In this document: positions 28,227-37,116 of the stretch, piece after piece
Numbering within the stretch: position 1 is the first letter of the stretch
How the letters are laid out: every line of letters starts with the position of its first letter
DNA from: Paracidovorax wautersii
GTDB lineage: Bacteria; Pseudomonadota; Gammaproteobacteria; Burkholderiales; Burkholderiaceae_C
Assembly: GCF_031453675.1 (NCBI RefSeq)
Contig: NZ_JAVIZX010000001.1
Span: 930,001 to 994,000 of the forward strand
DNA: 64,000 nucleotides
Reading direction: 5' to 3'
The notes under the pieces: generated by a model
What the model saw: only the letters and a program-made list of their open reading frames with translations
Told to the model about the DNA's origin: nothing
The model's database searches: none
Program-made: the position numbers and the translations under genes

Positions 28227-28236
28227 GATCTGGATC

Positions 28237-29862
28237 ATGATTATTCAAAACATTTCCATCGGCAAGCGGCTGGGCCTGGCCTTCGCGGTGCTGATTCTCT
28301 TCATCGTCACCATGCTCGCCGTGGGCAAGTGGCGCCTGCAGGCCGTGGCCGAACAGACCGACGCCATGATGGCCCGGCCGCTCACCAAGGAGCGCCTGGT
28401 CTCGGACTGGTACCGCACCATCCACACCAGCGTGCGCCGCACCACCGCCATCGCCAAGAGCGCCGACCCCTCGCTGGCGACCTTCTTCGCGGCCGACACG
28501 GCCGAGGCCGGCCGCATGTCGACCGACCAGCAAAAGCAGATCGAAGCGCTGCTGGACACACCGGACGAGAAGGCCATCTTCGCGACCCTGTCGCAGGCCC
28601 GCCAGCAGTACATCGCCGCCCGTGACGCGGTCAGCAAGGCCAAGGCGGAGGGCCAGGCCGAGGAGGCCGAGCGCCTGTTCGCCACCGGCTTCCAGCCCGC
28701 CAGCGTCCGCTACCTGGAGAGCCTGCAGGCCCTGCTGGACCAGCAGCGCGCGAGCATCAACGCCACCGCGGCGGACATCCGCCGCGGCTACGAGCGCGGC
28801 AGCGCGCAGCTGCTGGCGCTGGGCATCGCCGCCCTCGTGGCGGCCCTCGCGCTGGCCGTGGTCATCACCCGCAGCATCACGCGGCCGCTGCACCAGGCTG
28901 TCAGCGTGGCCGAAACGGTGGCCGGCGGCGACCTGACCCTGCAGGTGGGCAGCACCGCCCGGGACGAGACGGGCCAGCTGCTGCGCGCGCTGGACACCAT
29001 GGGCGCGCAGCTGCGCAGCACCGTGGGCCAGGTGCGCCACGGCGCCGACAGCATCGCGCTGGCCTCCAGCGAGATCGCCAGCGGCAACCTGGACCTGTCC
29101 AGCCGCACCGAAGAGCAGGCCAGCGCGCTGCAGCAGACGGCTGCCTCGATGGAGCAGATGACGGCCACCGTGCGCCAGAACGCCGACAACGCTCAGCAGG
29201 CCAACCAGTTGGCCAAGTCGGCCTCCGACATGGCGGTGCGCGGCGGCGAGGTGGTGGGCAACGTGGTCAAGACCATGGGCGACATCCATACGGCCTCGCG
29301 CAAGATCGTGGACATCATCGGCGTGATCGACTCCATCGCCTTCCAGACCAACATCCTGGCGCTGAACGCGGCCGTGGAAGCCGCCCGCGCAGGCGAGCAG
29401 GGCCGCGGCTTCGCCGTGGTGGCGAGCGAAGTGCGCACGCTGGCGCAGCGCAGCGCAACGGCGGCGAAGGAGATCAAGGGCCTGATCGACGATTCGGTGC
29501 AGCAGGTCGACGCAGGCAACCGCCTGGTGGAGGAAGCCGGCGCGGTGATCCGCGACGTGGTGGCCGGCGTGCGCCGCGTGACCGACATCGTGGGCGAGAT
29601 CAGCGCCGCCAGCCAGGAGCAGACCAGCGGCCTGGAGCAGGTGAACCAGGCCATCACGCAGATGGACCAGGTCACGCAGCAGAACGCGGCCCTGGTGGAA
29701 GAGGCCGCCGCGGCCACCGGCTCGCTGGAGGCCCAGGCCGCGCAGCTGGTGCAGGCCATGGCGGTGTTCCGCGTGCAGGCCGGCGCGCTGGGCAGTGGCG
29801 CCGCGGCGCCCGCACTGGCGGGCTGGCAGGGCGCGGCAACGGCGCCCCGCCTGCCGGCCTGA
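28237..29862 (+). CDS. methyl-accepting chemotaxis protein with four-helix-bundle sensor
   Basis: A 541-residue chemoreceptor. Helix 1 (about 11-30) begins after [20 protein letters not shown] 4HB_MCP-type periplasmic domain (35-190) follows, then helix 2 (about 190-212), HAMP, and the cytoplasmic signalling domain with tip [20 protein letters not shown] near residue 377. The tip is almost identical to the receptor at 1463, so the two should join the same arrays. There is no C-terminal pentapeptide. The ligand is unknown. Confidence 0.93.
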   Translation: MIIQNISIGKRLGLAFAVLILFIVTMLAVGKWRLQAVAEQTDAMMARPLTKERLVSDWYRTIHTSVRRTTAIAKSADPSLATFFAADTAEAGRMSTDQQKQIEALLDTPDEKAIFATLSQARQQYIAARDAVSKAKAEGQAEEAERLFATGFQPASVRYLESLQALLDQQRASINATAADIRRGYERGSAQLLALGIAALVAALALAVVITRSITRPLHQAVSVAETVAGGDLTLQVGSTARDETGQLLRALDTMGAQLRSTVGQVRHGADSIALASSEIASGNLDLSSRTEEQASALQQTAASMEQMTATVRQNADNAQQANQLAKSASDMAVRGGEVVGNVVKTMGDIHTASRKIVDIIGVIDSIAFQTNILALNAAVEAARAGEQGRGFAVVASEVRTLAQRSATAAKEIKGLIDDSVQQVDAGNRLVEEAGAVIRDVVAGVRRVTDIVGEISAASQEQTSGLEQVNQAITQMDQVTQQNAALVEEAAAATGSLEAQAAQLVQAMAVFRVQAGALGSGAAAPALAGWQGAATAPRLPA

Positions 29863-29878
29863 GGACGCAAGCCACGTT

Positions 29879-29940
29879 AGCTATTAATTTAATAGCTACA
29901 ACCGCTTATCGATAAAGCGCCAGAGGCCGATTCGGCTTGA
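29879..29940. repeat. AGCGCTT/AGCTAT dispersed repeat, full-length copy (reverse orientation)
   Basis: AGCTATTAATTTAATAGCTA is followed by CCGCTTATCGATAAAGCG and CAGAGGCCGATTCGGCTTGA. The two hairpin modules are intact. It aligns almost base for base with the reverse complement of 51731-51795. Confidence 0.75.
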
Positions 29941-30049
29941 ACTCCTGGCCCAGCCACCGCGCTTCGGGCTGCTTGGCAGGAGCCAGGCGGGGGCGCGGGC
30001 GCCCCGTTCCCGGCATGATCCAGGGGCGGCTCTTTGGCCGCCGCCCACC

Positions 30050-30286
30050 ATGCCGCACCCCCCGCTTCCTCCCCTCGACCCCGCCCACTGTCCGCTCTGC
30101 GGCCGGAGCAACCAGTGCGCCGCCGAGGCGGGCGCCGACCCCGCGACCTGCTGGTGCATGACCGCGCCCATCGCGCCCGCTGCCCTGGCGGCCCTGCCGC
30201 CTGCGCAGCGGGGCCGCGCCTGCCTGTGCCCCGCTTGCGCTGCGGCGCCCGGTCCTGCAGATCCGCCGGCCGATGCGCCGATATGA
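30050..30286 (+). CDS. cysteine-rich CWC family protein
   Basis: A 78-residue protein of the small CWC family (PF14375), with the pattern CPLCGRSNQC...CWCM...CLCPAC. The paired cysteines suggest a metal-binding (zinc) knuckle. Function unknown. It is followed after 40 bp by the tautomerase gene. Confidence 0.75.
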   Translation: MPHPPLPPLDPAHCPLCGRSNQCAAEAGADPATCWCMTAPIAPAALAALPPAQRGRACLCPACAAAPGPADPPADAPI

Positions 30287-30326
30287 TCGACCGGCTGTTT
30301 TCTCACTCTTCTACAAGGACCCCGAC

Positions 30327-30515
30327 ATGCCCACGTACCACATCGAAATGATGGAAGGCCGCACCATCGAGCAGAAGAAGAAGCTGGTGGAAGAGATCAC
30401 CCGCGTTTCCGTCGAGGTGCTGGGCGGCACGCCCGAGATGGTCGACATCCTCATCACCGACGTGAAGCGCGAGAACTGGGCCACCGGCGGCAAGCTCTGG
30501 TCAGAGAGGCAATGA
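30327..30515 (+). CDS. 4-oxalocrotonate tautomerase family enzyme
   Basis: A 62-residue protein. The catalytic N-terminal proline (Pro1 after Met removal) is present in MPTYHIEMMEGRTIEQKKKL. The family forms hexamers with a beta-alpha-beta fold and isomerises unsaturated 2-hydroxy/2-keto acids. Two copies of R-x-W-like residues near the C-terminus (VKRENWATGGKLW) match the family. No aromatic-degradation genes are nearby, so the true substrate is open. Confidence 0.85.
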   Translation: MPTYHIEMMEGRTIEQKKKLVEEITRVSVEVLGGTPEMVDILITDVKRENWATGGKLWSERQ

Positions 30516-30517
30516 GC

Positions 30518-30620
30518 ATCTCCCTGAGCGGCTGCTCCGCTTCCGCCGTCTCTTGCCCTGCTGCGCAATGCGGGAGGGGGTACGACGCCTGCTGGCCTGG
30601 GCCCTGCCCGCAGCCCAGCA
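30518..30620. repeat. GC-rich intergenic repeat, copy C (diverged)
   Basis: Begins CATCTCCCTGAGCGGCTGCT, keeps TGCGGGAGGGGGTACGACGC and ends GCTGGCCTGGGCC. It lies between the tautomerase and the MFS gene in the same relative position (just after a stop codon) as copies A and B. Confidence 0.5.
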
Positions 30621-30653
30621 CGGAAGCCCATTCGGCCCATTCCAAGGCATGAC

Positions 30654-32126
30654 ATGAACGCGTCCGCCGCCCTGCTACGTGAACGCTACGGCGAACGTTA
30701 CCGCTGGCTGCTGCTGCTCTCCGTGATGGTGGGCACGATGGCCTCGATCATGTCGTCCACCATCGTGAACGTGGCCATCCCCGACATGAGCCACTACTTC
30801 ACGCTGGGCCAAGAGCGCGCGCAGTGGGTCAGCTCGGGCTTCATGGTGGCGACCACCGTCGCCATGCTCACCACGCCCTGGCTGCTGGCCCGCTACGGCT
30901 ACCGCGCCACCTACGTCGGCGCGATGGTGCTGCTGCTCGTGGGCGGCGTGGGCGGCGGCCTGGCCAGCCGCTACGAATGGGTGCTGCTGGCGCGCGTGCT
31001 CGAAGGGCTGGCCGCCGGCGTGGTGCAGCCCATACCGGCCGTCATCATCCTCTACGCCTTCCAGCCCCATGAACAGGGCCGCGCCAGCGGCATCTTCGGC
31101 ATGGGCGTGGTGCTGGCGCCGGCGCTCGGCCCCAGCATCGGCGGCCTGCTGGTGGACTGGTTCGGCTGGCGCTCCATCTTCTTCATGGTGGTGCCGTTCT
31201 GCCTGGCCTCGCTCTGGCTGGCCTACAAGTTCGTGCCGGTGAGCAGTCCCGGCGGCCTGGCGGCCAACCGACGCGGCGAAGCGCTGGACTGGCGTGGCCT
31301 GCTGCTCGGTGCCGTCGGCACGCTGGGCCTGCTCAACGGCCTGGTGGCGCTGCACAGCGGCCCCGCGGCGCAAGCGGGCGGTTTCCTGCTGGTGGCGCTG
31401 GCCTCGCTGATCGGATTCGTCTGGTGGCAGCGGCGCCTGCTGGCGCGCGGCGCCAAGCCGCTCATGGACCTGCGCCTGTTCCAGTACCGCCAGTTCGCCA
31501 TGGGCAGCATCGTCGCCTTCATCTACGGCACGGCGCTGTTCGGCTCGACCTACCTGCTGCCGGTGTTCCTGCAGCTCGGGCTGCAATTGTCGGCCTCGCA
31601 CGTGGGCACGCTCATGCTGCCGGCCGGCATCGTGCTGGCCATCACCATTCCCCTCGTCGGCCGGCTGGCCGACCGCCAGCCCACGCACCTGCTGGTGGGC
31701 ACGGGCTTGGCGCTGCTGGCGCTGTCGTTCGGGCTGATGGTGTGGGTGGACCTGCAGACGGGCCTGTGGGTGCTGGTGGCCTTTGCCATTCTGGGCCGTA
31801 TCGGCCTGGGCTTCATCCTGCCGTCGCTGAACCTCGGGGCCATGCGGCCCCTGGACAAATCCCTCATCGCCCAGGGCTCCAGTGCCATCAGCTTCGTGCG
31901 CATGCTGGGCGGCGCGGCCGGCGTGAGCCTGTGCGGCATCGTGCTGGAATGGCGCATCGCGGTCCATGGCGATTCGCTGCAGGTCGCACAGAGCAGCGCC
32001 GCGCGCATCGATGCCTTTGGCGAGACCTTCCTGCTGCTGATGGGTCTGTGCCTGGTGGCACTGGCCGCCGCCTGGCAGCTGCGCCCGGCGCCCAAGGCAC
32101 AGCCCGCCCAGCCCCCCAGCGCCTGA
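30654..32126 (+). CDS. MFS exporter, DHA2 (EmrB/QacA) family
   Basis: A 490-residue inner-membrane drug:H+ antiporter with about 14 predicted helices. Motifs include MASIMSSTIVNVAIPDMSHY in helix 1, a motif-A-like loop (WLLARYGYRATYVGAMV) and motif C GMGVVLAPALGPSIGG. EmrB-type proteins usually work with an EmrA membrane-fusion protein, but none is adjacent. The substrate is unknown. Confidence 0.9.
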   Translation: MNASAALLRERYGERYRWLLLLSVMVGTMASIMSSTIVNVAIPDMSHYFTLGQERAQWVSSGFMVATTVAMLTTPWLLARYGYRATYVGAMVLLLVGGVGGGLASRYEWVLLARVLEGLAAGVVQPIPAVIILYAFQPHEQGRASGIFGMGVVLAPALGPSIGGLLVDWFGWRSIFFMVVPFCLASLWLAYKFVPVSSPGGLAANRRGEALDWRGLLLGAVGTLGLLNGLVALHSGPAAQAGGFLLVALASLIGFVWWQRRLLARGAKPLMDLRLFQYRQFAMGSIVAFIYGTALFGSTYLLPVFLQLGLQLSASHVGTLMLPAGIVLAITIPLVGRLADRQPTHLLVGTGLALLALSFGLMVWVDLQTGLWVLVAFAILGRIGLGFILPSLNLGAMRPLDKSLIAQGSSAISFVRMLGGAAGVSLCGIVLEWRIAVHGDSLQVAQSSAARIDAFGETFLLLMGLCLVALAAAWQLRPAPKAQPAQPPSA

Positions 32127-32160
32127 AGCGCTCCGTTCACAGAAAGAAGCCCCGAATCCC

Positions 32161-32937
32161 ATGTGCCAGCTGCTCGGAATGAATGCCAACACGCCCACGG
32201 ACGTGACCTTCAGCTTCACAGGCTTCGCGCAGCGCGCCGGCGTGACGGCCGACCATTCGGACGGCTGGGGCATCGCCTTCTTCGAGGACAAGGGCCTGCG
32301 CCACTTCGTGGACCACCAGCGCGCCGTGGATTCGCCGGTGGCGGAGCTGATCCGCCGCTACCCCATCCAGAGCCGCAACGTGATCGCGCACATCCGCAAG
32401 GCCACGCAGGGCAGCGTGTCGCTGCAGAACTGCCACCCTTTCGTGCGCGAGCTGTGGGGCCGCTACTGGGTCTTTGCGCACAACGGCGACCTGAAGGACT
32501 TCCGCCCGCGCCTGCACGCCCACTTCAAGCCCGTCGGCAGCACCGACAGCGAGCACGCGTTCTGCTGGATCATGCAGGAGCTGTCCAAGTCCCACGCCGA
32601 TGTGCCGAGCATTGCCGAGCTGACGATCACGCTGCAAGAGCTGGCCGCTCGGATCGCGCCGCATGGCACCTTCAACTTCCTGCTCTCCAATGGGCAGGCG
32701 CTGTGGGCGCATGCGTCGACCCAGCTCTACTACATCGAACGCCGCCACCCGTTCTCGCAGGCCCAGCTGTGCGACGAAGATCTGCGCATCGACTTCTCCG
32801 CCCACACAACGCCGCAAGACCAGGTGGCGGTGGTGGTGACCGCTCCACTCACTACCAATGAGGAGTGGACGGCCTTCCGGAGCGGAGAGCTGCGCGTCTT
32901 CGTGGACGGCCAGTGCCTGCCGCCGATCGGCAGCTGA
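32161..32937 (+). CDS. class II glutamine amidotransferase (YafJ/EgtC type)
   Basis: A 258-residue protein whose N-terminal Cys2 (MCQLLGMNANTPTD) is the expected Ntn nucleophile. Supporting glutaminase features are DGWGIAFFEDKGLRHF, HIRKATQGSVSLQNCHPF and FAHNGDLKDF. The family hydrolyses glutamine or gamma-glutamyl amides; the acceptor is unknown. It lies 34 bp after the MFS gene and may be co-transcribed with it. Confidence 0.9.
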   Translation: MCQLLGMNANTPTDVTFSFTGFAQRAGVTADHSDGWGIAFFEDKGLRHFVDHQRAVDSPVAELIRRYPIQSRNVIAHIRKATQGSVSLQNCHPFVRELWGRYWVFAHNGDLKDFRPRLHAHFKPVGSTDSEHAFCWIMQELSKSHADVPSIAELTITLQELAARIAPHGTFNFLLSNGQALWAHASTQLYYIERRHPFSQAQLCDEDLRIDFSAHTTPQDQVAVVVTAPLTTNEEWTAFRSGELRVFVDGQCLPPIGS

Positions 32938-32952
32938 CGACCCGCCGCCGGG

Positions 32953-33111
32953 TCAGCCCAACGGTTTCCAGACCGGCGCTTCCGGCTCCGGCAGGAAGAC
33001 GGCGTGCCAGGCTGCTTTGCCGGCGGGCAGCATCGCCTCGCGCTGGCGCTGGCGCTTGAGCTCGCGCGGCTTCAGGGTCTTCTCGGACAGGTGGCGATAG
33101 GTCTTGGACAT
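32953..33111 (-). CDS. small basic hypothetical protein (52 aa)
   Basis: MSKTYRHLSEKTLKPRELKR begins a highly basic helix-rich half, followed by a proline-rich end (FLPEPEAPVWKPLG). A GGAG lies about 9 bp upstream of ATG 33111. I recognise no family; the composition is protein-like and the spacing to its neighbours is normal. Confidence 0.55.
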   Translation of the reverse strand: MSKTYRHLSEKTLKPRELKRQRQREAMLPAGKAAWHAVFLPEPEAPVWKPLG

Positions 33112-33283
33112 CGTGAGGTCTCCAGCGGCCGCCCCACGCGCCACAAGGGCCGGGTGCGGAGTGGCTCTATTGGCGCACCGCCGCCAGCACCGCCCTGTCG
33201 GACGCCACCGATGCCGCGCATCGGATAAGCGCATCCGCCCTGCTCGGCGGTTTGCCAGACCTGCAAGCGACGCTTGCAACGGG

Positions 33284-33310
33284 CAATCCAAACCTGCATG
33301 GCTTGCGTAC
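33284..33310 (+). promoter_or_regulatory. ECF11-type promoter P3 for the CFA/DUF1295/DUF2177 operon
   Basis: CAATCCAAA, 12 bp, then GCGTACACAGC. It matches the two promoters around 37074-37143 in both boxes and exact spacing. It lies 50 bp upstream of ATG 33360, so these genes are predicted to be read by the sigma factor encoded at 36407-36970. Confidence 0.7.
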
Positions 33311-33359
33311 ACAGCGCAACCAAACCACCGCGTCTGTCCAAGAACCACAGGAGTGCTGT

Positions 33360-34451
33360 ATGTCCCAGGCCACCGCCGCCGCCATCCGCTGGGTTGAAAA
33401 AGGTCTGCTGCCCGATCCGATCGTGCGCTACGGCATCCGCCACCTGTTGCGCGACCGGCTCGCCGAGATGCACAGCGGCGACGCGGCCCGGGCGGCCGCG
33501 GCCACGCAGGAATTCCTGCGTGGCATGGGTGCCTCGGCACTCGCTCCGCTGCCCGAGAAGGCCAACGAGCAGCACTACGAGGTGCCGGCCGATTTCTTCG
33601 GCCGCGTGCTGGGTCCGCACCGCAAGTACAGCTGCGGCTACTGGACCGACGATACGGCGACGCTGGAAGACGCCGAGGCCCAGGCGCTGCGCATCACCTG
33701 CGCGCACGCGGGCCTGCAGGACGGCCAGCGGGTCCTGGAGCTGGGCTGCGGCTGGGGATCGCTCACGCTGTGGATGGCGGCGCACTATCCGGGAAGCCGC
33801 ATCACAGCGGTGTCCAATTCGCATTCCCAGCGCGCCTACATCCAGGCCCAGGCACAGGCACGCGGGTTGCACAACGTCGAGGTGATCACCTGCGACTTCA
33901 ATGTGTTCGATACGCCGGAGCGCTTCGACCGCATCGTGTCGGTGGAGATGTTCGAGCACCTGCGCAACTGGCCGCAGGCCTTTGCCCACGTGGCGCGCTG
34001 GCTGCAGCCGGATGGACGCTTCTTCATGCATGTGTTCGCGCACCGCGAAGCTCCCTACCCTTTCGAGGCGCGCGACGAGAGCGACTGGATGAGCCAGTAC
34101 TTCTTCTCGGGCGGCATGATGCCCAGCGACGACCTGGCGCTGCACTGCCAGCAGGACCTGGCCCTGCGCGAGCGCTGGCGCTGGGACGGCACGCACTACC
34201 AGCGCACGGCCGAAGCCTGGCTGCGCAACATGGACGCCGAGCGCGCCGCGCTGATGCCGCTGTTCGAGCAAACCTACGGCGCTGAACAAGCATCGCTGTG
34301 GTGGCAGCGCTGGCGGCTGTTCTTCCTGTCCGTGGCGGAGCTGTTCGGTTACCGCGGCGGCCAGCAGTGGTGGGTGAGCCACTATGTGTTCGACAAGCGC
34401 GTGCCCTTGCCTGCGGACGCGGCGGCTCCGCTGCGGCTCCATGGGCGCTGA
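33360..34451 (+). CDS. CFA-synthase-family SAM methyltransferase 1
   Basis: A 363-residue SAM-dependent methyltransferase of the cyclopropane fatty acid synthase superfamily. It has SAM motif LELGCGWGSLTLWMAAHYPG near residues 123-142 and post-motifs RIVSVEMFEHLRNWPQAF. It lacks the classical HYDLGNDFY substrate loop and has EQHYEVPADFFGRVLGP instead, so it may methylate rather than cyclopropanate acyl chains. In Rhodobacter a CFA-family methylase under RpoE/ChrR control makes methylated and furan fatty acids; this gene is a candidate for a related activity (inference). It is first in a three-gene operon and overlaps DUF1295. Confidence 0.85.
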   Translation: MSQATAAAIRWVEKGLLPDPIVRYGIRHLLRDRLAEMHSGDAARAAAATQEFLRGMGASALAPLPEKANEQHYEVPADFFGRVLGPHRKYSCGYWTDDTATLEDAEAQALRITCAHAGLQDGQRVLELGCGWGSLTLWMAAHYPGSRITAVSNSHSQRAYIQAQAQARGLHNVEVITCDFNVFDTPERFDRIVSVEMFEHLRNWPQAFAHVARWLQPDGRFFMHVFAHREAPYPFEARDESDWMSQYFFSGGMMPSDDLALHCQQDLALRERWRWDGTHYQRTAEAWLRNMDAERAALMPLFEQTYGAEQASLWWQRWRLFFLSVAELFGYRGGQQWWVSHYVFDKRVPLPADAAAPLRLHGR

Positions 34452-35232
34452 CCTGCCCACCACCGCAGTCGCCGGCCTGGGCTGGACGGTCGCCATCGCG
34501 GTGCTGACCTGGATCGCCAGCGTATGGCGGCACGACGCCAGCTTGGTGGACCGCGTCTGGGCCGTGTGCATCGCCGGGGCCGGGTGGATGTACCTGCTGA
34601 GCCAGCCCGGCGCCGGGGCCCTCGGCTACGCCATGGTGGCCATCGCCACCATCTGGGCGCTGCGCCTGAGCCTGTTCATCACCTGGCGCAACTGGGGCCA
34701 TGGCGAAGACAGGCGCTACCAGGCCATCCGCGCCCGCAACCAGCCGCACTTTGCATGGCGCAGCCTGTACCTGGTATTCGGTCTGCAGGCCGTGCTGGCC
34801 TGGCTGGTGTCGGCGCCCCTGCTGGCGGGCGCCGTCGACCGCGGCGGCTTATCCCTGTGGAGCGGCATCGGCGCAGCGCTGGCCGTGTTCGGCATCGGCT
34901 TCGAGGCGGTGGCGGACGCGCAGCTCGCCCGCTTCAAGGCGCAGGCGCAGCACCGCGGGCAGGTGATGGACCGCGGCCTGTGGCGCTATTCGCGCCATCC
35001 CAACTACTTCGGCGAGGCCTGCGTCTGGTGGGGCCTGTGGCTCATGGCCTGCACGGCGGAGGGCCGCCTGGGCGCATGGACCGTGGTGTCGCCGCTGCTG
35101 ATGACGGTGCTGCTGCTGCGCGTCTCCGGCGTGCGGCTGCAGGAAGAGGACATCGCCGACCGGCGCCCGGCCTACCGCGCGTACATCCGCCGCACCAACG
35201 CCTTCGTGCCCGGCCCGCCCAAGGCCGGCTGA
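34441..35232 (+). CDS. DUF1295 membrane protein (steroid 5-alpha-reductase-like)
   Basis: A 263-residue protein with about six membrane helices. It has the family's C-terminal signature GLWRYSRHPNYFGEACVWWG, shared with isoprenylcysteine methyltransferase/5-alpha-reductase folds that bind NADPH or SAM. ATG 34441 overlaps the preceding gene by 11 bp. Its position between CFA-like and DUF2177 genes points to membrane-lipid modification, for example reduction of an unsaturated acyl intermediate (inference). Confidence 0.85.
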   Translation: MGADLPTTAVAGLGWTVAIAVLTWIASVWRHDASLVDRVWAVCIAGAGWMYLLSQPGAGALGYAMVAIATIWALRLSLFITWRNWGHGEDRRYQAIRARNQPHFAWRSLYLVFGLQAVLAWLVSAPLLAGAVDRGGLSLWSGIGAALAVFGIGFEAVADAQLARFKAQAQHRGQVMDRGLWRYSRHPNYFGEACVWWGLWLMACTAEGRLGAWTVVSPLLMTVLLLRVSGVRLQEEDIADRRPAYRAYIRRTNAFVPGPPKAG

Positions 35233-35276
35233 CCCTTCACCCCTTGTCCACCCAGCACCTTCAGGAGCCACGCACC

Positions 35277-35687
35277 ATGATCCGCCAGTACGCCATCGCC
35301 TACGGAACCGTTGCCCTCGTCTTCCTCGCCATGGATGCGGTCTGGTTGAGTGCCATGGCCGACCGCCTGTACCGCCCCGCCATCGGCCACCTGATGCAGC
35401 AGGGCTTCAGCTTGGCGCCCGCGCTGGTGTTCTACGTGTTGTACGTGGGCGGCGTGGTGGTGTTCGCCGTACGGCCCGCGCTGCAAAGCGGTTCTGCCTG
35501 GCATGCCTTGGGATGGGGGGCGCTGCTCGGCCTGCTGGCCTATGCCACCTACGACCTCACCAACCAGGCCACGCTCAAGGACTGGCCGTGGCAGGTGACC
35601 GTAGCCGACCTATGCTGGGGCACCTTCGCCACCGCCGTGTCCGCGGCCGCCGCGTGCCTGGCAGTGCAGCGCTTCGGCACGCCTTGA
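35277..35687 (+). CDS. DUF2177 membrane protein
   Basis: A 136-residue protein with four predicted helices. Family motifs are FLAMDAVWLSAMADRLYRPA near residue 20 and GLLAYATYDLTNQATLKDWP near residue 90. Function is unknown; it recurs with CFA synthases and ECF11/ChrR systems. It starts 44 bp after DUF1295 and converges on the anti-sigma gene. Confidence 0.85.
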   Translation: MIRQYAIAYGTVALVFLAMDAVWLSAMADRLYRPAIGHLMQQGFSLAPALVFYVLYVGGVVVFAVRPALQSGSAWHALGWGALLGLLAYATYDLTNQATLKDWPWQVTVADLCWGTFATAVSAAAACLAVQRFGTP

Positions 35688-35726
35688 CCGCGTGGGCCGC
35701 GGCGTACGCGGCGCCATCGCGCCGAT

Positions 35727-36410
35727 CTACATGCCGACGAGCGCGCCCACGGTGCGGGCGATCGCCCCCTTGAACAGCACCCGGCCCTGCACCGTCGTCA
35801 GGCAGATGCACTCTTCCCCGGCGGCCACCACTGGTTGATGCACGACATCCCCGTCGGCCCCGTCGAAGTCGCCCGGGCCGTACCGTGAGCGGTCGTCGCC
35901 GAAGGTGCCATAGAGGACCTGGGTGAGTTCCAGGTCGCTGTGCGTGTGCTGCGGCAGGCGCTTGCCGGCACCGATGCGCAGCAGGAAGACGTTGGCCGAG
36001 CGGTCGTGCGGCACCGTGACCCGGCTCCAGCGCATGCCGGGGCCGAGCCAGCGCCACGGCGACACCGTGCACCCTTCGAGGGCGCGCGGCCACCGCGTGC
36101 CGGCCGGCAGCTCGGGCCGCGGGCTGCCTGCACGGGTCTTCGCCGGCAGGGGCGCGGCGGGCTCGGCCGCAACGTGCACGAGCGCCGTGCCGTCGATCGC
36201 GGCCAGCGCCCGCGTCAGCGCGTCGGGCTGCAGGGCCACCGGCTCGATGTCCTCCAGCAACGCGCCACCCACGGCCTGCAGCACATGCAGGCGGTCGCAG
36301 CAGGTCGGGCAGGCCTCCAGATGGCTCTCGACCACGATGGCGGCGCCCGCAGGCAGGCTGCCGGCCGCGTGGGCCAGCAACAGGGCATCATCTGGATGGT
36401 GACGGATCAT
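35727..36410 (-). CDS. chrR: ChrR family zinc-binding anti-sigma factor with cupin domain
   Basis: A 227-residue cytoplasmic anti-sigma factor. Zinc ligands fit Rhodobacter ChrR: H5, H30, C34 and C37 in HH...ESHLEACPTCCDR (ChrR uses H6, H31, C35, C38). The C-terminal cupin-like domain (about 115-215) keeps the H-x-H-x5-E pattern QHTHSDLELTQ and a later histidine (DVVHQP), the ligands needed for singlet-oxygen response in ChrR. ATG 36410 overlaps the sigma stop (ATGA), so the two are co-translated. The predicted signal is singlet oxygen or organic peroxides (from the family). Confidence 0.88.
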   Translation of the reverse strand: MIRHHPDDALLLAHAAGSLPAGAAIVVESHLEACPTCCDRLHVLQAVGGALLEDIEPVALQPDALTRALAAIDGTALVHVAAEPAAPLPAKTRAGSPRPELPAGTRWPRALEGCTVSPWRWLGPGMRWSRVTVPHDRSANVFLLRIGAGKRLPQHTHSDLELTQVLYGTFGDDRSRYGPGDFDGADGDVVHQPVVAAGEECICLTTVQGRVLFKGAIARTVGALVGM

Positions 36411-36970
36411 GGCTCTAGAGCGCCGAGCAGGCGGCGCAGATGGTTCACGGCCAAACGAACGCGGGATTTGACGGTGCCCAGCGGTATGCCGAGCTCCTGT
36501 GCGATCTGGGCGTGGGGATGTTCTTCGAAAAACGACAGTCGCAGGATCTGCACCTGCTCGACCGACAGCTGCTTCATCGCTTCCCGCACATGCTCTTCGC
36601 GCTGGCGGATGCTCAACTGCTCGTCGGGCTCGGGGGCGGTATCGGGCATCTGCCCGTCGTCGCACTCCTCACCATCGGCGATGAGCGCATGGCCCTTGCG
36701 GCGGAAGTGGTCCACCCGCAGGTTGCGGGCGATGGTGAAGATCCAGGTGGATGCGCCGGCATGGCGGGGATCGTAGGTAGGCGCCTTGCGCCACACGCTC
36801 ACCAGCGTTTCCTGCGCCAGGTCCTCGGCCTGCGCCTCGGCGCTGCCCAAACGCATCAGGTAGGCCTTGACGCGCGGCGCGAAATACTTGAACAGCGCGG
36901 CGAAAGCCTGCCGGTCTTCATGCGCGGCCACCGCCGTGATCCAGGCGGCCAGGTCTTCTCCTGTCGGCAT
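36407..36970 (-). CDS. ECF sigma factor, RpoE/ECF11 type
   Basis: A 187-residue group IV sigma factor. Region 2 includes LMRLGSAEAQAEDLAQETLV and STWIFTIARNLRVDHFRR; region 4 has the HTH HAQIAQELGIPLGTVKSRVR. I chose ATG 36970 (MPTGEDLAAWITAVAAHED) because it gives family length, and because the predicted autogenous promoter ends only about 8 bp before the alternative ATG 37066, which would be nearly leaderless. The alternative would add 32 residues. It is coupled to the ChrR-type gene and should drive three motif-sharing promoters in this region. Confidence 0.88.
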   Translation of the reverse strand: MPTGEDLAAWITAVAAHEDRQAFAALFKYFAPRVKAYLMRLGSAEAQAEDLAQETLVSVWRKAPTYDPRHAGASTWIFTIARNLRVDHFRRKGHALIADGEECDDGQMPDTAPEPDEQLSIRQREEHVREAMKQLSVEQVQILRLSFFEEHPHAQIAQELGIPLGTVKSRVRLAVNHLRRLLGALEP

Positions 36971-37073
36971 CAATCCGGTGTGGTGCGGTGTCACGATCGA
37001 CAGATAGGGAGGCCATGGCGTGGCCGGCTCGCGAGCCCACGCCGATGGCTGATGGACAGTGTTCATGCTGCTG

Positions 37074-37100
37074 GTACGCAGCGCTCGGCCCATTAGATCA
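37074..37100 (-). promoter_or_regulatory. ECF11-type promoter P1, autogenous for sigma/anti-sigma
   Basis: Read on the minus strand: TGATCTAAT, 12 bp, GCGTACCAGC. The -35 TGATC is the known ECF11 box of Rhodobacter RpoE targets. Start of transcription would fall near 37068. It is back to back with P2. Confidence 0.7.
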
Positions 37101-37116
37101 CAGCGCACCGCCGGAC

